DNA from: Alentia gelatinosa
Lineage: Eukaryota > Annelida > Polychaeta > Phyllodocida > Polynoidae
Direction: 5' to 3'
DNA length: 64,000 bases
Assembly: GCA_950022655.1 (NCBI GenBank)
Contig: OX465579.1
Coordinates: forward strand, 53,609,950 to 53,673,949
In this document: positions 22,770 through 32,655 of the stretch, piece by piece
How positions within the stretch are numbered: the stretch's first letter is position 1
How the letters are laid out: the number at the start of each line of letters is the position of its first letter
Made by a program: the position numbers and the translations under genes
Notes under the pieces: generated by a model
The model's input: only the letters and a program-made list of their open reading frames with translations
What the model was told of the DNA's origin: nothing
The model's database searches: none

Positions 22770-24452
22770 GGTAGCAGCTTCGTATATCAGTGCTTAATGT
22801 GGTATCTCTGGAATGCTATTCTGTGACATTATAATCATCCAAAATGAAATAAAGAGCGAGATGGCTTAAGTTTCTAGTGTCTTCCCCTCAACTTCAAGAG
22901 CTTTATCGGAACGAGGCTTCCCGAGCTTCCTGTATAAGTGACTCTGCAAGCGTTTACTCGGTCATTCTAATAGACCGCGTTCACAGAAGAAGTGCTTGGA
23001 GAGTGTCGATGGAAATTCCAGAAATGGGCGAGTCTAATTTTCTGTATAGATAGGGGTGGCAATATTTGTTATTTATTGAATGGCTGGAGTAAAGCACATA
23101 TCCAACTAAATATCTACGTCAAACTATAATAGTAGTATTTTTACCAGTTTGGGATATGCTTAGGCTATGGACGACAGAATGATATACAGAGAGTTAAAGA
23201 AACTGTCTTCTTCTCTCTCTACTAACTTATACCCTCTAGAATAAGTAGTATATCCCTTCTAATCGCAAAAAGTTGGGAATGTCTTTGTGGTAATCACTGC
23301 CTCTCACTGTCTCAGTATCACACTTCCAAAAATTCTCAAGGTAAGTTTTACTGTTTCTTTATAGTAGTTCATTGGTTAATAGGTAACATAATATTCAACT
23401 TGCACAGGGGGACTCGAATGGTTGTCATAAAAACATTGATAAAAGAAAAGTAGGAAAGCAGACGACAAAATGACGTACCCTCTTAAATTACACTCTTGAC
23501 TTGAGTGAAGGAAGTGTGTGAATTCATCAGCAAATTCATCCAGTAAACTAAACTAAATACTTTTGTATCATTTTGTGACAAAGCAGTGTTACTTTATTTG
23601 TTAATGTTGACGGTATTTAAAATGCTATTGCACTGTATATCATAATCATATACTTAAAAGAAGAACCAGCGAAGACTCTACTACTAGTACTAGTAGTAGT
23701 ACTAGTACTAGATCGAGATCTAGATCTAGTACTCTAGTTCTCTTAGTCTTATCATAATTGTTTAGGATGTAGATTTTAGGTAGATATACAGACTTGATAA
23801 TAATAGATACATACCTAGATCTAGTTCTAGCATAGTCTAGAGCATCAGAGCGACAGCAGCTAAAAAACGTACCTAAAAATAAATCGCGTTTCGGAACAGT
23901 AATAAATTGACCGCTAAACCACGGACTTGAATGACCTAGGTTGGAAACATGGGGATGTTGGCTTATTACTCTATGCATCGCTATTGTTCCCGTTTTCTTC
24001 ACCAGGGTGGTACAACTGTAGCTGCAGTGTTATCTATCTTTAATCGCTAAAAACTCCTCTTAAGGTGCAAAGATTTTTTATTGATATACTTGGTTTATTA
24101 CCTACTATATCTAAAACGGTAGAATTTCGTCGAATCCGCTTGAAGTTGCTCCCGTACATAGAGACATAGTAAACCCGACCTGGGCCTGGAGATTGAAGGG
24201 CCACGAGAGTGAGATTCTCGTGCAGTGAAAGACTTTAGGCTGCTACTCTTTTTTGTATTTCTATACACAGACATACGTTTTCTCTTCTGATTCATTTCGA
24301 GCCATGCCGAAATCAAAGTTTAGAATTGTAGTTTTCTGATCTATTTCTCTCGTGAGAAACCAATGAGATCGCAAGATTTCGCTGGTACCCCTTTCGAAAC
24401 TCTGCTGGTTCTCCCACCAACCACCAAGTGTTTGTCCTCTTCTGGGCATCTG

Positions 24453-24527
24453 GCTCTGTGGAGCAGTCAGCAGAGTGTCAGGCTGGGTATGCGGGTGATA
24501 GGGCTTCGAACCCGGCAGTCAGGAAAA
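24453..24527 (+). repeat. tRNA-like SINE fragment 1
   Basis: 'tgtggagcagtcagcagagtgtcag' followed about 35 bp later by 'ggcttcgaacccggcagtc' resembles pol III A and B boxes (B-box-like GGCTTCGAACCC). It lacks a complete cloverleaf. A related copy is at 24638-24712. Confidence 0.45.
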
Positions 24528-24637
24528 TCATTGTTCAAATTTTTCACCTCTAACTGGTAGCCCTTTTAAAACTCCCCTGATACCCCTCCGCCGACCCACC
24601 ACCACCACACTAAGTATTTGGCCCTACAAGAGCAAGT

Positions 24638-24712
24638 GTCAGTGTGGAGCGGTCATCAGAGCGTCAGTTTGAGAACGTGAGTGTCTGGGGTTTGATCCCC
24701 GCACCCGGCAGT
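24638..24712 (+). repeat. tRNA-like SINE fragment 2
   Basis: 'tgtggagcggtcatcagagcgtcag...ggggtttgatccccgcacccggcagtc' shares its order and its end 'cccggcagtc' with fragment 1. B-box-like GGTTTGATCCCC. Probably a tRNA-derived repeat family, not functional tRNAs. Confidence 0.45.
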
Positions 24713-24891
24713 CTTACATCTCTATTTTTCAAATATTTTTAGGACTCGGACTCGACGAAGTCGCTAGTATACTTTAAAAAGACAACTCGGTATTTTCTCA
24801 AGTCTCAAAAGTTTTTCTTGTACGAAATGAACATCAACAATATGTTTCAAAAGATCTTCCTTGGGTGCATATTCCGCGTCCCTGGTGGGGG

Positions 24892-25239
24892 TGTGGTGCC
24901 AAAATTGGTTACCCTGCCATAAGTGGTAATTATCGCCCACTAGCACTCTCCTCCCAGATCTTTCGCGGCACTGATGCTTGACAAGCGGCCGCAGGAAGTA
25001 AAGCGTAGGATATCTGCTAGGAGAGTGATTCCACCGAGCCCTCTAGCAGATAATCAGAGCGGATAATAGAATTTAGACATGAGAATTACATTGGCGTGAT
25101 ATGTCGTAATATGCTTAATTTCGGCAAATTTTCACTCTCCAATCGTGGACATCAAGATTGCGCATGTTCACGCATGCGCACAAGATACTAGTGGGCGATA
25201 ATTACCACTTATGGCAGGGTAACCAATTTTGGCACCACA
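24892..25239. mobile_element. MITE with perfect 52-bp terminal inverted repeats
   Basis: 24892-24943 and 25188-25239 are exact inverse complements (begin TGTGGTGCCAAAATTGG, end CGCCCACTAG). GGGGTGTGG occurs at both edges (24888-24896 and 25240-25248), partly overlapping the left repeat, so the target duplication is probably 8-9 bp. The interior carries the CACTCTCC...GGAGAGTG module (24944-25027). No coding capacity. Confidence 0.85.
24944..25027. repeat. CACTCTCC...GGAGAGTG short inverted-repeat module, copy 1
   Basis: Core 'cagatctttcgcggcact' and 'caagcggccgcaggaagta', bounded by CACTCTCC and GGAGAGTG. Related modules at 28577-28632, 56257-56309 and 56800-56846. Confidence 0.7.
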
Positions 25240-25755
25240 GGGGTGTGGGAAGTGTGCAGATCGGACAAAATTTTCACTGCAAGAGCGTCCGCAACAAGGA
25301 ACGCATCGAACCTAGTCACATACCAGCAGTTGCTTGAGCTGTTTACACGTCTACATACATTTGAACATCAACAATACCCCACAAGGTATGAGATACAAAT
25401 TTCAAATATATATATATATAGGAAGGAATAAACCAAAAAAAATTCTCAAGTCTTGGTGGGATGGAAATAATTTTGACAGAACTTTGACTTGTTCTTTGGT
25501 AACTTGTACTTAAAGGCCCTAGCCATCATTCCTGCGATTGGGTGAGGGGTCACAGGGAAATCGGGTGTAAGTACAAGAGACCAACTTAGATTGGCCGCCA
25601 CCTCTGTTTACAATGTGTTCCAACTTAGAGGTTGGTTATGTTAAACCCTGGTCGTGTCCACAAATTCTCGCTCTCAGACCAAGTAGCTTTCTTTATTTTG
25701 GGATTCTTAGAGCTGAGATACTCATGAAATATTCATAGCCGACAAAATTGATAAT

Positions 25756-25934
25756 GAGTCTTAAACTCCGTTTAAGGGGTTATATTCATTGTGACTCACT
25801 AGGTGGCAGCTGTTTCGCTTCCACCCAGCTCGATCGCTTCCCCAGTGTATCACCAGAGGGACACACTGTTACTTCACTTCCAACTCCATACATGTCTCGT
25901 CTGTACCAATTCCTGATATATATATATTTTTTTA
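25756..25934 (+). repeat. Ngaro terminal repeat A1
   Basis: Begins GAGTCTTAAACTCCGTTTAA and ends in a TATATATA-T-rich run. Partner A2 at 37393-37572. It forms the 5' terminus of the element and probably contains its promoter. Confidence 0.9.
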
Positions 25935-26080
25935 TCGGCTTCCATCCTGGTGGGGATGGCCTTTCGTCAAAGGTTCTGCGATAAGTGTAGTTTTCGCACT
26001 TCAAGCCGAGTGGTAGAAAGTGTCCGGGGCCGGAAATACGAGCAAAACTCATTGATTTTCCTGAAACAAAATCACCAATC

Positions 26081-26591
26081 ATGGCAGACGGTGGGGACCG
26101 GGTGTCAATGGACAAGGACAAGGCATCGGACCTTTGGAAGGACCTTGACGGGGAATGTGACGCTAACGAAGTCCGCCAACAATGTAGATCGGAATTTACC
26201 GCAGTTGGCACACGTTTAGAAGGTATTGAAAGTTCGCTTAATTTTCTGGTACAAAGGTTGGGCAGATTGACGATACAAGGCAGTGGTGCGCGACCGAAGA
26301 CCCGAGGCGTGATGGTAGAGCAAGGCGGCGCGACCAGGCGTGACGACCAACAACAAAGATCAGCTGATCGACCCAGTGAGGAGCAGCGGTCAATTTCTAC
26401 GGGCAATATCAGATCTGCGATCGAGAAGATGTCCAAGAAAAAAACTACAGCGATCAGTACAACGGAGGATGAAACATCGTCATCTGCATCGGATTCACTT
26501 TCCGATATTTCTACATCATCAACAAGCTCGTCGGACTCGGACGATTCAGGATCAACTAAACACCACCACCGACGCATAAAGAAAAAGACCA
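26081..26591 (+). pseudogene. Ngaro ORF1 (gag-like) N-terminal part, interrupted
   Basis: Opens MADGGDRVSMDKDKASDLW, has a probable coiled-coil stretch, then an acidic serine-rich region (SSSASDSLSDISTSS) and a basic KHHHRRIKKK tail. It is cut off at 26591 where the first foldback unit begins. Position just inside A1 fits the gag-like first ORF of DIRS elements; no catalytic domain is expected. The function is inferred from position only. Confidence 0.55.
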
Positions 26592-27421
26592 GGGGGCTGT
26601 TTCACTAGGAGCTACAAGTCTCGCTGTTTGTAACAGTGGCAGTAAAGCGGCAGTTTGCGTTTCATCAGTAGGTGCACTCAAGCGTGAGCGGCACTTGGGA
26701 CAGAAGCGGCACCAACAGTGGCAGAACCCGTTTCATCAGTGCAGAGAGTCTTGCTGTTAGTGCCACTGTGGAGCTGCAGTAAGCGAGAGGGTCTACCCTC
26801 TCGTTTGTTACATGTATAGAATATTCTCTCCCACTCCCCGTAGGAATTATGTGATGAAATTTTAACATGAGTAAGGGATACTTATAAACTATAATCGTTC
26901 CAAATATGAAAAAGATCGGACGTAGCGTTTCGAAGATATGGGCGTTCAAATTTTTCACTCCCTCTGTGCGTTTGCTTAGGTCGCTATTCTTTTTCACTCC
27001 CTCCGTAGTGCGGCGGAGTTTTGGCTCTTCTTTCTGTCTCCCCCAGGAGGCCGACGGGAAGTGCTCGTATTTGCTATGACAAAATTCAACCGCCGATAAC
27101 TTCGGAACGGCGTGGCTGATATTCTTGATATTTGGTACGACTATAGGTAATATGTATACCTTACTTGTGTTAAAGTTTCATTGCTTAATTCCCATGGGAA
27201 GTGGTGAAATTCCACGTCATTCCGGCCCATCGACGGATAAATTCGAACGTCATACGCCTGTGCATAGCGAGAGCTGTGCCAACAGTGAGAGTTAGTCCCA
27301 CCTCAACAGCGAGAGCACTGATGAAACACAAATTTGGGGTTGACACTGTTGGTGCCGCTGTTGTTGCCACTGTTGCAGTCCTACCTCTCGCTTTGACCCC
27401 TTTACTAGTGAAACAGCTCCC
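26592..27421. mobile_element. Foldback element, unit 1 (~830 bp)
   Basis: Starts GGGGGCTGTTTCACTAG and ends CTAGTGAAACAGCTCCC. The two halves are inverse copies of each other: 'gatgaaattttaacatgagtaagg...aatatgaaaaagatcgg' on the left, the inverse of 'gatatttggtacgactata...tttcattgc' on the right, around a GC-rich centre near 27000. No transposase frame. It interrupts the Ngaro gag-like ORF. Confidence 0.8.
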
Positions 27422-27422
27422 A

Positions 27423-28213
27423 GGGGGCTGTTTCACTAGGAGCTACAAGTCTCGCTGTTTGTAACAGTGGCAGCAAAGCGGCAGTTTGCGTTTCATTAGA
27501 AGGTGCAGTCAAGCGTGAACAGCACCTGGGACACAAGCGGCACCAACAGGGGCAGTGACCGTTTCACTAGTAAATTGGGTCTCGCTGTTAGTGCCACTGT
27601 GGAGCTGCTGTAAGCGAGAGGGTCTACCCTCTCATTTGTTACGCGTATAGAATAATCTCACCCACTTCCCATGAGAATTAAGCAATGAAATTTTTACACA
27701 AGTAAGGTATACATATAACCTATAATCGTATAAAATATGAAGGAAATCAGCCAAACCGTTCCGAAGTTATCGGCGATTGAATTTTGTTGTCTCTCCGTGC
27801 GATTGCGTTAGTCGTTGTTCTTTTTCACTCCCTCCGTAGTGCGGCGGGGTTTCGGCGGTTCTTTTTGTCTCCCCCCGGAGGCCGGCGGGAAGTGCAGTAT
27901 TTGCTATGACAAAATTCAAACGCCGATAACTTCGGAACGGTACAATTATAGGTTATATATATACCTTACTCGTGTACAAATTTCATTGCTTAATTCCTAT
28001 GGAAAGGGGTGAAATTCCACGTCATCGCGGCCAGTCGACGAATAAATTTGAATGTCAAACGCGTGTGCATAGCGAGACCTGTGCCAACAGTGAGAGTTGG
28101 TCTCACCTCAACAGCGAGACCACTGATGAAACGCAAATTTGGGATTGACACTGTTGGTGCCACTGTTGGAGCCGCTGTTGCGGTCTCACCTCTCGCCCTA
28201 AAAAACAGGGCCC
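27423..28213. mobile_element. Foldback element, unit 2, with hybrid ends
   Basis: The left end is of the 'CTGTTTCACTAGGAGC' type like unit 1, but the right end is CTAAAAAACAGGGCCC, the terminus of the unit 3 type. The interior is closely similar to unit 1. This suggests recombination or terminal exchange between two subfamilies. Confidence 0.75.
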
Positions 28214-28576
28214 AGGGCCCTGTTTTTCAGTCACGACATCGCAAGTCTATGATCGCCTGAGATCGGATCAAGATTTACGTGTTTTTTCAAGACACAAGAT
28301 GGCGGGTGTACTATAGACATGGTCGTAAGTCGAATCAAGGGATCTTGGGGAAATTCGTCTGAAGTTACGACAAGTATAGAACTGTCTTATGTTCTATAAT
28401 AAGTCACTGTGGATTTCCTGTGCTTCCCATGCGAATTAAGCGATGAAATTTTAACACAAGTAAGGGATACATATATCCTATAATCGTACCAAATATGAAG
28501 AAAAACGGACCCACCGTTCCGAAGATATCGGTGTTTCAATTTTAAACATCGGGCTATCGATCGGATATCGTACATG

Positions 28577-28632
28577 CACTCTCCTCGCAGATCTTTAGCG
28601 GTATAGCGCGCGGAATCTCTGCTGGGAGAGTG
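28577..28632. repeat. CACTCTCC...GGAGAGTG module, copy 2
   Basis: CACTCTCCTCGCAGATCTTT...AATCTCTGCTGGGAGAGTG; shorter than copy 1 because the 'caagcggccgcagg' part is missing. Confidence 0.6.
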
Positions 28633-28842
28633 AAGTAAACGCAGTCGTGGGGAAAGTACACTGGCCTCCAGAGCAGACGATTGCTATGACGAAATTCAAA
28701 CGCCGATGTCTTCATAACGGAGAGGTGTAATAAGGTCAGCGTGGTGAGGTGCTGTGTGAACCCGGCAGCGTGATATGCAGGATTTATACGAGTTATACTG
28801 AATGAACTAATACCAAAAGCAGACGGAAGCCCCACTAAGTGG

Positions 28843-30390
28843 TTGTCATCCCCTACAGAAGTTATGGCTGATAACAAACCAACGAAAGAGACCAGAGAAA
28901 CCAGAGACACAACACGCAAGCAGCGTGCCGGCAAAGCCAGTGAAGCAGACATGGCGGACGGGGCCACCGACGTAGTCCCACCGAAGGTAACAAAGAGATT
29001 TCTACCAACGTTGAAACCCTCAGCCTCGGCAAATAATATGATTGAGAAGATAAATGAACTTGAGCAACGTATCCAAATACAAGAAAATATTTCGGATAGG
29101 CAATTAGGTCTTATTTCTGAACTTGAACAACGTATGAGTAACGCCGAAGGAAACGGTAAAAAGACCGCATCTATTCTGGACATGGCAGCAGGTAGACTTG
29201 CTAAAACCGAGGTTGAGATATCTGATTTACAAGCTTACGCAAATCGCGCCAGTGCACAGGTGAATGAGTTAAAAAGAGACACACTAAAAACACATCTGAA
29301 AACACTCAAAACGGAAGACAGGCTGGATTGGATTGATACTGAAAAAAGGAAAAAGATCCTGGTGATCTCTGGTAGGCCAGAAGCAAAAGAAGAGAAACTA
29401 AGAGACGTGGTGGTACAGCTATGGAATGACCTCGGCCTAAACCCAAATGAAGTGCCAATTGAGAACCTGTACAGGCGGGGTCGTTACACCCCCAACAATA
29501 GACCAAGAGATATTGTAATAGTACTTGCACTCGTGTCACTGAAATCGCTGATATACCGTAATCTGCATAAGTTAAAGGGCAACCAGTCATGGGAGAAGAT
29601 TTCTGTTCATGACAAGTTATCCTGTGATGATCTTCAGAAAACCAAAACCCTGAGAGCGGTGGGGGCTTTGGCTCGTACAAAAAAACTCAATGCAATGGTG
29701 AAAGGGATGTCGTTGAAAGTTGAAGATAAGGTATACACATACAACCAGCTTGAGATGCTAAATAAGGCACACCCTGGTATAAGCATAGAAGATGCGAAAC
29801 AACAGACAACCCCTGACGGACTAGCCTTTCAGGGGCATCACGCCAAATTCTCGAACTTATACCCCTGTGATATTGAATACAGAGAAATCGTGTACGACTC
29901 CCTAGAGCGAGCTTATCAAACCGTAATGGCGGTCGCCTGTAAAGACACAAAAGCAGCAATGCACATACAAGCAGCAGACGACGTATACGAAATTATCGGT
30001 ATTGCAAGGAAGGTAAAGAAATCAGCTGATTGGGAAAGCGACAAGGAAGCAGTTATGGAGGAATTACTCTTAGCTAAGTTTACCCAAAATAGCACACTCA
30101 AGGACGCACTCATGGACACTAACAACATGTACCTATATGAGGCCACGCGTGACGGCCTGTGGGGGTGCGGTCGACTACTGAGTGAGGTAAACCAAATCCG
30201 ACAGGGTAACATTACTGGGCAAAACAGGCTAGGCCAGCTTCTACAGAAAGTAAGAGGAGTGATCAAGAACAGAGAGAGTGACCAACAGGAAAACGAGAGT
30301 GTAGGAGAGCAGTCCATGGAAGAAGAGCCAGTAAAAGCAGAGGAAGAACCTGAACCGGTAGTTGAAGAGGAGGAGGAGGAAAAACAGTAA
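28843..30390 (+). CDS. Retrotransposon ORF1: coiled coil + L1-ORF1-like RNA-binding region + NADAR domain
   Basis: 515 residues, intact. Residues ~1-60 are basic and polar. ~62-165 are heptad-rich (MIEKINELEQRIQ, ISELEQRM), a probable trimerising coiled coil. ~168-300 (KKILVISGRPE...ENLYRRGR...RPRDIVIVL) follow the order of the L1 ORF1p RRM and C-terminal domain. ~328-475 match NADAR/YbiA: FSNLYP (336-341), SLERAYQ (353-359), AKFTQN (411-416), YEATRDGLWGCG (432-443) and GQNRLGQLLQKVR (459-471). NADAR proteins cleave ADP-ribose-linked N-glycosidic bonds, including removal of ADP-ribose from guanine in nucleic acid for some members. The last 40 residues are glutamate-rich. The activity and its use to the element are inferred. 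A further in-frame ATG at 28864 is an alternative start. Confidence 0.85.
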   Translation: MSSPTEVMADNKPTKETRETRDTTRKQRAGKASEADMADGATDVVPPKVTKRFLPTLKPSASANNMIEKINELEQRIQIQENISDRQLGLISELEQRMSNAEGNGKKTASILDMAAGRLAKTEVEISDLQAYANRASAQVNELKRDTLKTHLKTLKTEDRLDWIDTEKRKKILVISGRPEAKEEKLRDVVVQLWNDLGLNPNEVPIENLYRRGRYTPNNRPRDIVIVLALVSLKSLIYRNLHKLKGNQSWEKISVHDKLSCDDLQKTKTLRAVGALARTKKLNAMVKGMSLKVEDKVYTYNQLEMLNKAHPGISIEDAKQQTTPDGLAFQGHHAKFSNLYPCDIEYREIVYDSLERAYQTVMAVACKDTKAAMHIQAADDVYEIIGIARKVKKSADWESDKEAVMEELLLAKFTQNSTLKDALMDTNNMYLYEATRDGLWGCGRLLSEVNQIRQGNITGQNRLGQLLQKVRGVIKNRESDQQENESVGEQSMEEEPVKAEEEPEPVVEEEEEEKQ

Positions 30391-30422
30391 CCTCACAATC
30401 GAAATCTGACAGCCATTGAGGG

Positions 30423-31008
30423 ATGAATGGAAGACACGTTTTGGTTTGTGATTCCAGAGGAGCGAATCTACAGGAAGCATTGAACTTAGTTAATGATGGA
30501 TCAATTGATATCATAGTGCATTGCTTCAGAGGAAGAACTATACAAGACCTCATAGTTATAACCGACTGGTATGTGTCACAAAATTCTACTGATATATACT
30601 ATATAATGGGAGGTGCTTGCAACGTCACAGCGAAACGAGGTCGCAATATCACATTTGGACTGACCCCAATGAACTCACTGCGTACCTAAGTGCCTACTTA
30701 GAGGAAGGAATCAGGTGGATAAGTAATAACAACAAAGAATCTAGAGTAATAGTGTGCCCAATGATTGGAACGGACATAACAAGAGCTACGAGAACGAACC
30801 TTAAACACAAACAATGGATTGTGGACACAACTATTGTATCTGTTAATATCAAAATACTCGAGTTGAATGTTAAAATGCAACCTGCGCTATCCACTCCCTG
30901 GATACAAAGAAGAGTGCATCACTACAAGCGTAATAAGATAAAGCACTCATATAAACTGTTGAACCTGGACGGAATTCATCCCTCCAGGGAATTGCTCAAT
31001 ATATATAA
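30423..31008 (+). pseudogene. SGNH-hydrolase-like domain frame of the same retrotransposon (frameshifted)
   Basis: Starts 32 bp after ORF1 stops. It shows VLVCDSRGANL (block I, nucleophile serine in DSR), GGACNVT (block III, G-x-N) and, after one frameshift near 30640-30690, LDGIHPSRELL (block V, D-x-x-H). These are the SGNH/GDSL esterase landmarks. SGNH esterase domains are known in ORF1 of CR1-type LINEs; here it is a separate frame after a NADAR ORF1, probably the N-terminal part of what was ORF2 or a middle ORF. Inactive because of the frameshift. Confidence 0.65.
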
Positions 31009-32004
31009 TTATAAATTTTTTTTAAATTATTTAGAAAATAGAACCCAAAAGACTAAAGTTAATGGATGTTTGTCGGGTGAGGATGGAGTGGTCTGCGGTG
31101 TCCCCGAAGGGTCAAACCTGGGGCCTACTTTGTTTTTGCTGTATGTGAACGATTTGGTAACTTTTTTGGGAAACAACTGTCACACAAAATTGTATCCGGA
31201 TGACACTATAGTTTATGTACATGGCACTGAAAAAGATGTAATTGAAAACAAGTTGCAAGAAACACTTTATTTAATCGAAGTCTGGTGCGAACAAAACAAA
31301 TTAACTGTAAACGCAAAAAAGACCAAAACTATGGTCTTTGGATCACCCTTTCACTGTAAAAGAATAGGCCGGATTGACTTAAAATTAAACGATATTTACT
31401 TACAAAACGTCAATAACTATAAATACCTAGACTTTTGTCTAGATACAAATTTATCTTTTAAAAAACACATCGGAGAAATTTAAAAAAAGTGACTTTTAGA
31501 ACCTATCAGCTTGCTAAAATGCGGCCTTTTCTCAATCAAACTGCAATGATAAAAATTTTCAAATCATTTGTAATTCCGTATTTCGATTATGGTGATATTA
31601 TGTTTACAGAAATCCAATTATCTCTCCAGCACAGACTTCAAGTATTACAAAACCAATGTTTACGCATTGTATTAAGAGTTAAACCGAGAACCAATGTAAG
31701 TGAGCTCCATCAACGAGCAAATGTACCGTTTCTCTGTGATAGAAGGAAATCGCACTTGTTGAATGCTATGTACAATTGGTCTCATATGGATAAGTACCGA
31801 GATCATAGAAATGTCAATACAAGACAGTTTGATGCGCCTATACTCAAAATGTCCCAGCCAAATTGTGTACTATACCAGAAGAGTGTGGAATACAGTGGGG
31901 GGAAACTATGGAACTCATTATCTGCCTTGTTACGAAATACACCCACCTATGCCCAATTTAAGAACTTAACAAAAAAAACTATGCTTGAAAGTATACCTGC
32001 GTAA
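31009..32004 (+). pseudogene. Non-LTR reverse transcriptase, C-terminal half
   Basis: FFLNYLENRTQKTKVNG, GVPEGSNLGPTLFLLYVNDL, LYPDDTIVYVHG, then NAKKTKTMVFG and NYKYLDFCLDTNLSF. After a stop at about 31481 it continues with PFLNQ...VIPYFDYGD and the thumb/C-terminal region to 31983-32004. Canonical GVPQGS is GVPEGS and the catalytic ADD is PDD here. The RT N-terminus and endonuclease are absent; the SGNH frame abuts directly at an AT-rich junction near 31000-31030. CR1/Jockey-like; inactive. Confidence 0.8.
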
Positions 32005-32655
32005 TGCAAACAGAAAGGAAAATTTCTAACTATTATTAATTAATAAGAAAATGTTACAGGTCCAAAAACCACTGAACGACATATTTTGGAGTTATCTCAG
32101 TTGATACTACATAACGCATAGTGAAAGTAACATATAAGGAGAAAGTAGTTGCTATAGTTAAGATGTGTAATAGAAGGAAGCCTGAAGAAAACCAGCACTT
32201 ATTATATATAACGCTGACGGGTATCCTATTATTGGCTCCTGTGTACTGTTATAACTGTATGACAAAAGAAATGAATGTCAAATAAGAGAGAACCAATAAA
32301 AAGTTTCAAAACAAAACAAAACAAAAAACGGTGCGGCCGATTTTCTTCATATTTGGTACGATAATAGGTGATATATTTACCTTACTCGTGTTAAAATTTC
32401 TTTGCTTAATTCCTACTGGAAGTGAGGTTCCGCGTTTGGTACGACATGTCCAGAGTGGTCTTAGACATACGACACTTATGGCCCCTGTTTCCGCTCCATT
32501 GGCCACCGACTGTCGTGACTATAACACATCTTTTACCTCCCTGAGTCTCGTATTCCCACTAAGTGTCGTAGCTCCTCTAAGATCGTATCTCTATAGTACA
32601 CTGACAGCAAATACGTGTCGTAAGTTACGAATGTTGTGACTAAAAAACAGGGCCC

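Larger units (their letters stand above)
22770..24891. other. Upstream region of WLS
   Basis: Contains the WLS 5' UTR and presumably its promoter; no TATA box was evident on the minus strand near the start. A (CTAG/TAG)-rich low-complexity tract lies at about 23675-23760. Two tRNA-like stretches are listed separately. No exon of another gene was recognised. Confidence 0.45.
28721..32326 (+). mobile_element. Non-LTR retrotransposon with a NADAR-bearing ORF1, internally deleted
   Basis: Bounded by AACGG on both sides (28716-28720 and 32327-32331), a probable short target duplication, and by a (CAAAA)n tail at about 32305-32326 after an AATAAA-like 'aataaaaag'. In order: ORF1 with coiled coil, RNA-binding region and NADAR (28843-30390); an SGNH-hydrolase-like frame (30423-31008); the C-terminal half of a reverse transcriptase (31009-32004). 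The endonuclease and N-terminal RT are missing, so this copy cannot move by itself. Plus strand, inserted into foldback unit 3. Confidence 0.85.
28215..32655. mobile_element. Foldback element, unit 3, split by a non-LTR retrotransposon
   Basis: Ends are GGGCCCTGTTTTTCAGTCAC (left) and GTGACTAAAAAACAGGGCCC (right), inverse complements apart from T-run length. Removing the retrotransposon at 28721-32326 leaves about 835 bp, the same size as its neighbours, and rejoins the core '...cgccgatgtcttcataacgg' to 'tgcggccgattttcttcatatttgg', as in intact units. Carries a CACTCTCC...GGAGAGTG module at 28577-28632. Confidence 0.8.

Noticed and set aside
25786..26577. 263-residue minus-strand frame opposite the Ngaro gag-like ORF.
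   Set aside because: A shadow of the serine-rich plus-strand ORF and the A1 repeat; no recognisable domain.
26592..28213. CRISPR-like or satellite array because of repeated blocks.
   Set aside because: The repeated blocks are arms of foldback elements of about 0.8 kb; there are no short regular repeats with unique spacers, and the genome is eukaryotic.
28554..29183. 209-residue minus-strand frame opposite the NADAR ORF1.
   Set aside because: Antisense shadow of a long plus-strand coding region; no domain, and it crosses the element boundary at 28721.
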